Below are positions 21,955-31,561 of a stretch of 64,000 nucleotides of DNA, in pieces. Source of the DNA: Aphrocallistes beatrix (taxonomy: Eukaryota; Porifera; Hexactinellida; Sceptrulophora; Aphrocallistidae); NCBI GenBank assembly GCA_963281255.1, contig OY725491.1, positions 3,956,857 to 4,020,856 of the forward strand, written 5' to 3'. Numbering within the stretch: position 1 is the stretch's first letter; each line of letters starts with the position of its first letter. The position numbers and the translations under genes are program-made. The notes under the pieces are model-generated. The model saw only the letters and a program-made list of their open reading frames with translations, was not told where the DNA came from and searched no databases.

Positions 21955-23072
21955 CAACGGAAGTTCAATAAGTTCTGATCATTATTAGATAACATTACTA
22001 GATTTTACTAGTACCTTAATTCGCTCATAGAATATGTTTATTTTATCAATGACCTAAAAGTCAGTTTTTATTTCATCTTGATATTTAATATACTGAATGA
22101 TTTACACATAATTTTGTAAAACCTATTTTTGCATACTAATCGATTATGGCGTCATCAAAGAAGAATTTTAATATTGAACAGAGATCATAGGTTAAGATTT
22201 GTAGTCTGCTCGGGAAATCTGCGCACGATATACAAGTTGACTTGGTGCAAGTCTACGGTATGAAGGGTGCTCTATCTTATCTTGGAGACGATGGACCCAG
22301 CGCTTTAGGGTAGGTAGAGCTGTGGAAGATGACCCTCGGGCTGGAGCACCTGTTACGGCGGTTGTCCCCATGTATTCCAGTGTTATTAAGGAACTCGTTG
22401 ATTCAGATCCTAATATCCCTGGTAAAGAGATACGTAGCTCATATTATTGGGATCTCAACGGGAAGTGTTGGCTACATTCTAAAGTCAAAACTAAATCTTT
22501 CAAAGGTTTGTGCTCGATGGGTCACTCATTGCTTAACAAAGGCCCAAATGGCAACCAAGGTTACATGTTCCAGAAACCTCTTAAAATTGTATAAAGGAGC
22601 TGACCCTCGCCGTTTATTTGATAGTGACTGGTAATGAAACAATATTAAAATTCTTCTTTAAACGAAGACCTAGTATTAGAACAAAAGGTTTGAAATTATT
22701 GCACAATAATGCCCGCCCTCACAAAACCAAGCAGGTCAAAGCCAAAATTGCAAGCATGGGGATGATTGAGCTTGAGCATCCACCCTACAGTCCAGACCTA
22801 GCTCCTTGTGACTTCTATTTATTCCCGAAGCTAAAATAATACCTTTCTGGTCGTCATTTCGACACAAATGCAGGACTGGGTTCGGCGATTTCCCAGTATC
22901 TAAACCTTATATAACCTGAGGACTATGAAAAGGTATTTGTACAATGGTTAGAACGTTTACAACGCTGTATCGATAATCGTGGGAGTATTTTGAAAAATAG
23001 AACATTAATTACTTGTTTATCGTGTATTTTAAATGTTTTACAGTGTACTGATCAGAACTTATTGAACGCCCG
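21955..23072 (+). mobile_element. mariner element (DD34D family), internally deleted
   Basis: Inverted ends share GTTCAATAAGTTCTGATCA and are bounded by TA at 21,953-21,954 and 23,073-23,074. The transposase remnant runs 22,146-23,001 and ends YFEK before the stop. The element interrupts the integrase fossil on its right. Confidence 0.9.
22146..23001 (+). pseudogene. mariner transposase, dead
   Basis: Starts MASSKKNFNIEQRS with an early stop, then a broken helix-turn-helix region, and later LKLLHNNARPHKTKQV and HPPYSPDLAPCDFYLFPKLK. The normal Asp of the 'HDNARPH' motif is Asn here, and about 80 residues carrying the first catalytic Asp are missing around 22,630. Spacing from the altered residue to the last Asp is 34, the mariner value. 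Several stops and frame changes. The element can be moved, if at all, only by a relative's transposase. Confidence 0.88.
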
Positions 23073-23074
23073 TA

Positions 23075-23935
23075 GCATATTGAGCATATTTTAACTCACT
23101 CATCCATTGGTCCAGTGGCTTTTTCAATGATCTGAGGCGGGCAAAGAGCAGCTCGACATCCTGTTTGGCCCACTCAATGCTTCCTTGATCTGTGGATTTC
23201 CTAGGCCTTCCATGTACGAACCGTGTGCTCTTCCACTCATTGCGCAGTGTCATATTCAGCATGTATTAGTAAATTCACCTCCGTTATCTGTCTGGAAGAT
23301 GTGAGGTGCTCAATGTTCACAGAATATAGAGATCAGGTGTTCACACACCTCTACAGCTGACTTCGTTTTAAGCGCTCTCAACACAATAAACTTGCTAAAG
23401 CAACCCTGGTCATTGAGGATGTATTTGAACCCGTTACCTTCCTGCATTCATAAATTTATCAGGTCAGACTGTGCACGCTGGCCAACAGTTGGAGGAATGA
23501 TTGGCTTGTGGACAATCCTTTTCGTAGTCACCTTCTCCTTCTTCTCCTGATATATAGAGCAGAGTCGTCAAAATGATTCCAAGCGAGCGAGTAATGTGCA
23601 GTTTATGCTTCTCCAAATATGGCCACACTCTAAACTTCCCTGCATGACAGATCTTGTCGTGTGCTTTGCAGAGGGTCTCGTAAACGTCTTCCTTGGCAAC
23701 TACTAATGCGTGATCTCTCTCATCCTCGAAACTTCCTACCCTTCGTAGGAAGCACGACAATATCACCAAACGACAGACGCAGTACTTCTCAGCTGCTCGG
23801 AGGTGGATGCTTTGCCAAAATCCTCAGAAGAAACTAACAAACTTATTATTTCTTCAATATCCCCCTGGGTTAAAGGCTGCTTAGATTTGGGGAGTTGATC
23901 TAACTCCCCATAAAATATTCTGGTGTTGGAAATGT
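23075..23935 (-). pseudogene. integrase fossil, KRBA2/gypsy-like
   Basis: Broken remnant on the minus strand. Recognisable parts are an N-terminal His/Cys zinc-binding region (KAHDKICHAGKFR) and the end of the core, with RPRKSTDQGSIEWAKQDVE as in KRAB-A domain-containing protein 2-type integrases. Related sequence occurs near 54,950-55,100. Old and clearly inactive; cut on one side by the mariner. Confidence 0.7.
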
Positions 23936-24013
23936 GGTGTTGGTGATGGCAAGTACACTCGGACAGCTCTTCAACATATATACTGCAAAAAGGACTTCAT
24001 ATACAATAGGCAT

Positions 24014-24288
24014 AGTTAAACCTCGATTAATGTTTGTTTGTGTATATATATATATATACAAGCGTGCTTCGCTTGCTTACGCTGCGCGGCTGGCGGACAT
24101 TTTTGTCCGCCTGAGGCGCCCTTTGGGCGCCTGTGGTCACCATTGATTAATTATATTGGGTATAACTTCTCTAAATACATCTGTCATAATGCTATAATCG
24201 ATATCGCACGGAAAATTCAAAATTTTGAAATTTTTAAAATTTTGATGCGTAATGATGACGTCATAACAGAGTTATGAGTCATCATTTT
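24014..24288 (-). repeat. Helentron-like repeat, body inverted after the head
   Basis: The head (TTAAACCTCGATTAATG then TTTGTTTGTG) and a TA run are followed by the body in reverse: ACAAGCGTGCTTCGCTTGC, hairpins GGCGGACATTTTTGTCCGCC and AGGCGCCCTTTGGGCGCCT, then TAATGATGACGTCATAAC. In other copies the body follows the head in the forward sense. Confidence 0.75.
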
Positions 24289-24294
24289 AGTGCA

Positions 24295-24386
24295 GCTCCT
24301 ATAGGGAGATGTATATATGCTCCTATAGGGAGATGTATATATGCTCCTATAGGGAGATGTATGTATGATAGGGATATGTATGTATG
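24295..24386 (+). repeat. 24-bp minisatellite
   Basis: Three full units of GCTCCTATAGGGAGATGTAT plus ATAT, each containing the palindrome CTCCTATAGGGAG, and a degraded fourth. It starts exactly where the Helentron-like body would continue. Confidence 0.92.
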
Positions 24387-24857
24387 TCCGTACGCGCGCT
24401 AATGCGAAATCTAACAGTCCGAATTTTACCAAATTTCGCACGTAGGATCTCTTTATGGTGTAGATGTGCACCGTCAACATCTTTTCGCAAAATCTCATCA
24501 CTTCCGATTTTAATTGGTATAAATTCATATTTTAACACCTCCACTGCAAAGCTTTGTTTAAAAATATAAGTAAGATCTCAACGACTAATGTAGGGTATTT
24601 CACCACGTAGGATCCGATTTTCGCATTTTGAAAGTAATAATATGATTATTTTATGAGTTCCTAACATATGTATTTATACATATTTTCACACCTTTCGAAA
24701 AAATCTTATTTTGAGCTAAAAGCGAGTTCTCAACGGCTAATATAATATATTTTTATACGTAAATTCCGATTCTAACACTTTGAAAGTAATAATATTCATG
24801 AAACTGTTTGTGTTTTTGTTTCTATTTATTTATATTTATACTCCTTTACAATTAAAC

Positions 24858-24915
24858 AGCGCACTTGAACATATTAATATGGAATCTGCGCTATATAAAT
24901 GTATATTATTATTAT
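24858..24915 (+). mobile_element. 3' tail of an L2/CR1-like LINE
   Basis: Fifty-eight bases identical to the 3' end of the LINE at 40.85-43.5 kb, from CAGCGCACTTGAAC through GCGCTATATAAATG to (ATT)n. An extreme 5' truncation, the expected product of aborted target-primed reverse transcription. Confidence 0.85.
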
Positions 24916-25125
24916 GTGTTATTTTCGAATTTGGGTGTGACCCACCTGGCCTTACCCTCGCCCGCCGCCACTGGTTTAAGATATAGGCGTCTAGTGGAGA
25001 GCACAGACGGACACGAAAGTGTTCGCAAAACAAATTAAACAAGACATCTACCACTACTCCTCTAATATTGTGACTCGTCTAAAAATGTCTTCTTAGATTT
25101 AGACAACATGATCGCAAATAATTAA

Positions 25126-25231
25126 TCCTGGAACAACTTAGCTTGAAAAGTATAAATAGGATACATTTTCACTTTCAGTTCAGTTCAATTCATTTTCAAT
25201 TTCACTTTCAATATCCCAAGTTGTTCCAGGG
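25126..25231. mobile_element. TTAA MITE with TATA box, 106 bp
   Basis: Flanked by TTAA; ends TCCTGGAACAACTT and AAGTTGTTCCAGGG match at 13 of 14. Inside is TATAAATAGG followed by repeated (T)CACTTTCA-like words. A similar interior is found in the TTAA MITE at 36,052. Confidence 0.8.
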
Positions 25232-25654
25232 TTAATTAATCTGTGTAATATAAAAATTAATAATACAAGATAAAGTTAAAACTTCCTTGTCAAGATTACG
25301 TATACTACAGTACTAAGTAACAAATAATTATGACCATAGGTTTTGCAGACTCAATTCCGGTTGTCATTTGGGCAGGGAAACTTTTTTATAAATGCGGGGT
25401 CTATGCTATAAATAGAATGGCCCCAGCTGATTGTCGAGAAATATAATAACTCAATTCAAATATAGAAAAATAAAGATAAAACCATTTGTACACTTAAGGC
25501 CAGTGCAGGGCCGAATTTAGATTTTATAATATTCGTATCGTACGTATATTCTGATCTCCTGTAATCATGAATTTTACTATACAACCCATAAAAAGGCTTA
25601 ATTCAAACACATCACGTGCTGCTATAAATTTAAGTTCCTAATTTGTGCTATTTA

Positions 25655-26961
25655 CGAGGGGTGGATGAAAAGTTTTGAGCCTAACAATGATAGAGTGTTG
25701 CGAGAAGGATTAAACTTAGCAGTCATTTAATTCAAATCTTATTATGACTAACTAGCTTATTTATTCACATTGACAGATTTTTGGTTACTGTAGCAGAACT
25801 TTAAAGTTCATAGGTATCAACTTTTAGTGAAAATGGAGAAAATTGAATACCGGGCCGTCATCAAGTACCTCAATTTGAAAGGATTAACTCCCACGCAAAT
25901 ACATGATGATATGGTTATTACCTTGGGAGATGATGCCCCCTCATTTGCAACTAAAAAGGTGGGTAGCGGATTTCAAAAGAGGGAGAAGCAGTATTGAAGA
26001 TGAGCCAAGGTCTGGCAGGCCTTCCACTGCTTCCTCACAGGCAAACATTGATCATGTGCACCAAATGGTGATGAACGAAGACGACTAACTATTCGCTCCA
26101 TAGCTACTGTCATTGGGATCTCCCATGAGAGAGTTGAGAACATTCTAACCAAAGAACTTGGAATGGCAAAGGTTTCCGCTAGATGGATCCCACGCCTTTT
26201 GAACCCTGATCAAAAGCGCACCAGATTGACCATGTCTAAGGAAAACTTGGACCTTTTTGAGGCTGATCCGACTGATTTTATCAGTCGGATCAGCCTCAAA
26301 AATTATTTTTGACTGAGGATGAGTGTTGGGTCCATCACTTCGAACCAGAGACCAAACAACAGTCCATGCAGTGGAAACACCCGTCCTCACCTCCTCCAAA
26401 GAAGGCAAAGGTCGTTTCATCCGCTGGGAAAGTGATGGCCTCAGTTTTTTGGGATTCCAAGGGGGTTGTGTTCGTGGATTACCTTCCAAAGGGCCAAACC
26501 ATCAATGGCGAATACTATGCCAATTTGTTACGGCAGCTGCGCGAAGCTATCAAAGAGAAACGACGGGGGAAGTTGACAAAAGGTGTCTTGTTCCACCTGG
26601 ACAATGCACCTTCTCACAAGGCCGCCATTGCAATGGCTACTATCCATGACTGTGGCTTCGACCTCATTCAGCACCCACCATACTCTCCCGATTTGGCACC
26701 ATTGGACTTCCATCTCTTCCCAAACATGAAGAAACATTTGGCTGGTAGGCATTTTCACACTAATGATGAGGTGATGTCCGCCGTCGGGGACTTTTTTGAC
26801 GATCAAGAGGAAATCTTCTACAAAGCAGGGATCCAGGCGCTGAAACACCGCTGGCAAAAGTGTGTGGACCGTCAAGGGGGCTACGTCGAATAATAAATAC
26901 TTAAATAAATCATTCCAGAAAAGCAACATAGTTAGGCTCAAAACTTTTCATCCACCACTCG
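25655..26961 (+). mobile_element. mariner element (DD34D), 1,307 bp
   Basis: Inverted ends of about 30 bp, GAGGGGTGGATGAAAAG and its right-hand match, bordered by TA at 25,653-25,654 and 26,962-26,963. Carries one transposase gene. Inserted into the TTAA element. Confidence 0.95.
25833..26893 (+). pseudogene. mariner (SETMAR-like) transposase
   Basis: Starts [20 protein letters not shown], a helix-turn-helix typical of mariner, then [20 protein letters not shown] and GRPSTAS, the HERVENILTKELGM second helix-turn-helix, LRLSEDE-equivalent DECWVHHFEPETKQQ, FHLDNAPSHK and HPPYSPDLAPLDFHLFPNMK. Spacing from the second to third Asp is 34. Frame changes fall near 25,950 and 26,085, and a 17-base insertion at about 26,292-26,308 creates a near-perfect palindrome and shifts the frame. 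The last 195 codons are intact, so this is a fairly young dead copy. Confidence 0.92.
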
Positions 26962-26963
26962 TA

Positions 26964-27568
26964 TATACTGAGATTGGAATTCAGGATTTTACTCACTTCT
27001 ACAAAGTATATTTAGCTATGGTTCAATTTCAAGTTGTTCTCTTGTCACTATATTGTTTGTATTACACTATACCAATGTATAAAGTTATATGGGGTATTCT
27101 AAATAGTTATATCTTCACTGTAAAGGCCCTGGCTGGTAAAGATACCCTAAAATGTCTCAATATTTGGAGAATTTTGGTCTTTAGACCCAAAATATTTTGT
27201 TGTTTGATATAGTAGAGAGAACTCAATACCTTTATGCACTAGATTAGTCATTTAGTAGTAACTTTGAAGCCTATTCTTTAACCATCTATACTTATTTTAA
27301 TCTTTAGGCCCTTTAAACTTGTATTTACTTTATATGTTTGACCCAATTAGTAAGATTTTGGAATACCAATGAAGTTAACTATATTTCAAATAGTAAGCCG
27401 CCTGATTCTGAAAATCTATAAGATATATTACTGGTTGTAGGACAAGTTCCGAATGGTAATTGGATAAATTTAGCACTCGAATTCAACCGTGGGACAAATT
27501 CACCTTCACCCTAATACTAGTATGTACTAAAAAAGTCTAATTAACTCTATAAAACTGCCTAAGAACAG
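26964..27568. other. transposon interior, no gene
   Basis: Lies between the mariner and the stop codon of the PHD-tailed transposase; probably that element's 3' non-coding region. Open frames here are short and meaningless. Confidence 0.4.
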
Positions 27569-30075
27569 CTAGCAATCGTTGCAAAACCACATCTCTGCAT
27601 CTGTTATTTCTGCTGGATCGTCTACCTCAAGACAAAGGATGTGAAAGCAGAATCCGCACTTATCACAATATATCCAATCGATTTTGTCCGTGACTTCTCT
27701 CAAGCCCAGGATACCGACCAGTCTGTCATTCTCAGTTCCCCCGCAAAGCTTACATAACTCCTTTGAAGATGATGATTGAGGGGTGTTGGCTATCTTAGGA
27801 GAACTTTGTAACAGTTGTGAAGTAGGGCAATTATTGTCACTTGTTTCATCATCAGAGTTATTTTGTTGTTGGGCTATGCTATAACTCCCACTCTAGTACC
27901 CTTCGCCGTGTATTGAGATTTTCTTCTGATTTGAGCGACTTCTCTGCTGTTTCTTGTCGAACCTTTTCATTTGGTCTTTGTGAATCTTGATGCTCTTGTG
28001 AATTCGCGTATTGTCGAATTTCCTAAATGTTGTTTCTAATCGATGACCTACGACCACACCAAGTTTTTCAAATAGAAGTTTGATCCCACGAAATCAATCG
28101 TTGTACCGTATAACTGCCAATGCTGAGCCGAGTCTCATGACATCCATACCAACTGCAATGGTTTTAGGAACCATTGAGAAAAGAACATTGTGTATTGATT
28201 CATTGTTGTTGGAAGTTCGACCTTCACATATTTTTGCCACTATTTCAGGAGTGTTGAGACCAAAACTTTCTATCACTTTTCGTATTGTCAACGCTGCTTC
28301 CTCGCTCAGATAATTCGGATGGGTTGGAATGGGTTCTTTTGTGTTTTTAGCAGCATTATAGCGACACCAGGTATCCGCGGACATTGGACAAATATTATGG
28401 TTCTCTTCGGCATTGTCATCGTTGGCGCTAAGATGTAAGGGGATCGCATTGATGGCTTCAATAATAGCTGGAACGTTTCCTCGATTACGAGTTACAGCTA
28501 GTCGATAGTATGATACAACTTGACCACACATTGCTAAGGATAGATTTCTAATTTCTCCTGAATTAGTTCCCCCATCCTTCTCTTGCCTTCGAACTTGCCA
28601 CGAGATGACCACGATATTTTGGATCGAGCTCTTTGCTTATTTCATGTTTAGAGTAGCCTTTCTTCGCTAATTGTCGCTTCTCGAAAGCCTTTTCCGTCCG
28701 GGCAGATTTCAAAGTGCCAGATTTTCGTTTGTAAAGGTTAGTTTTGAATCTCTTCAGTAAATGTGCTAGGCATTCCAGCCTATCAATCACCGGACTACCT
28801 TCAAGTCCATTATATATGCCCGATCACAAAAGAGTTTCATGCGTTTTGTTGTCTCCATCCGAGACAATACACTTGAAGACGATGCGCCGTTCGAGGGCAT
28901 CTTGTACAACTTGTGGGGCTATTGCAGACTCCAGGTGGACTGAAGCTAAGTGTGCGAATTCAACAGGGCAGATCGAAACATGATTGGATTTCCAGTTTTC
29001 ATATTTCTCAAAGGATATTTCATTTCTACGGAGCTTATTGTTATATTCTGTACATTTAGGGCAGCCGTTACATGCGACACCATAACTGACTACTTTAGAG
29101 GTTTCATCAAGGATGGTCGAAGCGAAACAATATCGAGAAAATCCACCCCCCGAATTAGTCCTTTGCTGATAACAGCCATCAAACGAAGCTATTGCTGGAA
29201 TTCGATCAGTGGGACAGAGGCCTTTTAACTCTTGCAATTCGTCCCTTGCTCTATCCATGCAAGTATTGGCTACGGCCTCTGCTGCTATCATTACAGAAGA
29301 TTGTGATGTCACGAAAATGCTTGATGACATTGGAGGAGGGATGTTCAATATTGAATGGTATAATATAAGTTTCGAGTAGCCGCAACCTATTAGTCGACCG
29401 CCTAATACTGATGAATATACAATATCGTTCCGTTTCGCATTGGCTTTATCGTCGCTCATTTGTAATTTCCCTATAGTGCGATCGCCCACGCTCCAGAAAT
29501 ACTTGCTATAGCTACAGTTCTTGCAACGAAGTTGAAGGTATGAAGCGCATCCTGCACTGGTCTTTGTATCTAGAACTTCAACTTCCCCTTTTGCCTTACA
29601 GTGAGTCAAATCATTGAATAAATTCTTCGATATTTCGCTGCTTATGATGAAGTTCCCTTGGGGTATAAATTCCTTTGATTGCTTAGCTGTTTTGGGAAAA
29701 ACTTCGGTGGACAAAATCAATTTCTTGCCTGCAGGGGTTTACCAATTAACTTTCCTTATATTTGGGGAAAATTGAGCTGAGTTTACCAATACCTTTACAT
29801 TTTCTTTTTCTTTTATTGGTGCCAAAGATTCTAGCTCTACGCTTCCTATACTTTTCCTGGACATTCTGGGGATGAAACATTTCGAAACCTTGCGAACAGG
29901 TTATACGAGGTGTAGTCACTGGAGGTTTAGTGTAGCCTAGCGAGCCAATAGATTCGACACTCATTTGGGACTCTCTACTTCGCAATGATGTCCCCGAAAT
30001 GTTAATATTAGAGCCTTCCTGATCAGAGCTAGCTGAGAAACTATATTGAGGGACATATGGCTGATCACCAGACAT
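27569..30075 (-). pseudogene. Mutator-like transposase with C-terminal PHD finger, second lineage
   Basis: Exon 1 begins at 30,075 with MSGDQPYVPQYSFSASSDQ, is Ser-rich, and ends basic (KRRARIFGTNKRKRKCKG). A GT-AG intron of 58 bp (29,729-29,786; a 64-bp alternative shares the acceptor) restores frame to exon 2. The core shows IASFDGCYQQRTNSGGGF, CNGCPKC, HVSICPVEF, IVSDGDNKTHETLL and ECLAHLLKRFKTNLYKRKS, parallel to the 7.8-kb gene though far diverged, then CEGRTSNNNESIHN. The C-terminus is a clear PHD finger: CKLCGGT, WIYCDKCGFCFHILC, MWFCNDC. In-frame stops near 28,821, 28,091 and 27,890 and a frame change near 28,590 show it is inactive. Confidence 0.82.
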
Positions 30076-30129
30076 TACTGAAATAAAATGCTATAGTAGA
30101 TGAGAAAACTAACAAAATTGAATACGGAT

Positions 30130-30343
30130 CAGGCTTTCATCCAGGCGTACTGGGCGCGCCTAGAGCCGCGTATTTGATTCCATGGATCATAATTAGGCGT
30201 ATGATTTAGGCGCGCGGCATACGCCTACTTAGGCGCGCAGCATAAAACATATATAAAAATGCTATATAAAAGTGAGTCTAGGCGCGTAGAAAAATGGTGG
30301 CGCCATTTAGGCGTATGACTTCGGAAAGCTGGATGAAACCCTG
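30130..30343. mobile_element. hAT MITE, 214 bp, GGCGCG-rich
   Basis: Perfect 8-bp duplication ATACGGAT (30,122-30,129 and 30,344-30,351) and ends CAGGCTTTCATCCAG / CTGGATGAAACCCTG. The interior repeats TAGGCGCG and TAGGCGTA in both orientations. It lies 55 bases upstream of the transposase start codon on the minus strand. Confidence 0.95.
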
Positions 30344-30633
30344 ATACGGATAGATGCAAGTTAGACAAATTCAAGTAAATTCTTACAAAAAATATGTTTT
30401 TGAATGTCTGTTATATTTATTTTTTCTCATTTGAATATGATAGAAGGCTTTCGATCAGAATTTATATTCTAATTCAATTCAATCTAAACTTCCCGAGATA
30501 TTCGACAAACTAATTCCTCTTATCACTTAATAGACAATAAACGGGTACCCATTTCACTATAATTTTAGTTATCAAAAGAAATCATTTCATTTTGAATATA
30601 AATACAAAAATACAAGGGTAATAATCTATGATG

Positions 30634-30960
30634 TTAGTCTTGGAGGTTGTTTTGGTGGTCGTCGTTTCGGAACTCTTTGTCATCTTGGTGGTCGTCATCG
30701 TCGTCTGGATCCTGATACATGATGAAAGCTTTCATTTTTTTCATCTCCTCTTCGAACGATTCAACTTTCTTGATCAGTATAGTCAATACGTTGCAGAATG
30801 ATTCCACCTTATCAAGTAATCGAGCATTCTGTTCCTTGAGAAGTGTGTTCTGGGCCTGAATGGTGAGATCTTCCATTTGAGTAAGAATAAGAAGCAAATA
30901 ATGCTTTTGTAGTACAAAAAGGGTATTTATATCTTCGAGATTTTGATACTCGAATCTCAT
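30634..30960 (-). CDS. small acidic coiled-coil protein, hypothetical
   Basis: Not recognised as a family. The likely start is the internal Met giving MEDLTIQAQNTLLKEQNARL; an upstream Met adds 28 residues. The middle (DKVESFCNVLTILIKKVESF then EEEMKKMKAF) has heptad-like leucine/valine spacing, and the tail is a run of Asp (DPDDDDDHQDD). It is open over 108 codons and lies inside the TTAA element, on the same strand and upstream of the transposase. It may be an accessory protein of the transposon, or a chance frame. Confidence 0.45.
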   Translation of the reverse strand: MRFEYQNLEDINTLFVLQKHYLLLILTQMEDLTIQAQNTLLKEQNARLLDKVESFCNVLTILIKKVESFEEEMKKMKAFIMYQDPDDDDDHQDDKEFRNDDHQNNLQD

Positions 30961-31561
30961 TGCCTAATTCATTCTCGTAGAAATTCTTGTTTGGAGCACG
31001 AGTGTTCACACAATAATTTCATGACATGACTTGAAAACAATGACTTGCTACATAACTATTAACTGATTCATCACTAGGTAGCTAAGATAACAAGAGAAAT
31101 ATATCAAAATTCTAAATCACATTGGCTATGTATAAAGTTTGCAAAGTACTTTAGACAAAATATAATCTAGAAATAAAAATTTGCATATTTTAGATAAAAG
31201 CCTAACTTTAGTTGGCTGTGGGTACTTCAAAATTACTTAATTAATATCATTTTCGAATGATTTATACTCCAAATAATATTTTAGACTAGAAAACTGCTAA
31301 AAATATTCGAAACATTAATAACTAATCAAAGTTTACTGTGTAAGTGCACATTACTTAAAATTTAGAACTATTTTGCTCAGATAGTTTATGTATTGAAAGT
31401 TATATCTCTAAAAACACTATTCTATTGTGATTCATTTTATCTCAAAAAGTCAAATACCACACTGCATAATGATAAAATTCTGAGGGAAAACTAAATTTTC
31501 AAAAATTTCACCAATCCAGCATGCACTGGCCTTAAACGCTAGGAATTGTTAGTTTCTCGAC

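Larger units (their letters stand above)
25498..31531 (-). mobile_element. TTAA-flanked transposon with PHD-tailed transposase
   Basis: TTAA at 25,494-25,497 and at 31,532-31,535 border the inverted ends GGCCAGTGCA / TGCACTGGCC, so TTAAGGCCAGTGCA is matched over 14 bases. Inside, on the minus strand, lie a coiled-coil ORF and then the transposase gene. Removing the nested mariner and hAT MITE leaves about 4.5 kb. TTAA targets are used by Kolobok, piggyBac and Sola3 elements, not by classic MULEs. The ends are short, so the borders are probable, not certain. Confidence 0.55.

Noticed and set aside
21955-23072. Reading the palindrome and the adjacent mariner as one composite element
   Set aside because: The mariner has its own TA-bounded ends, and the palindrome's arms are complete without it; they are only adjacent.
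25320-25492. TATAAATAGAATGG followed by AATAAAG, resembling a solo LTR
   Set aside because: No TG...CA borders and no target duplication could be placed; the promoter-like word also occurs in the TTAA MITEs.
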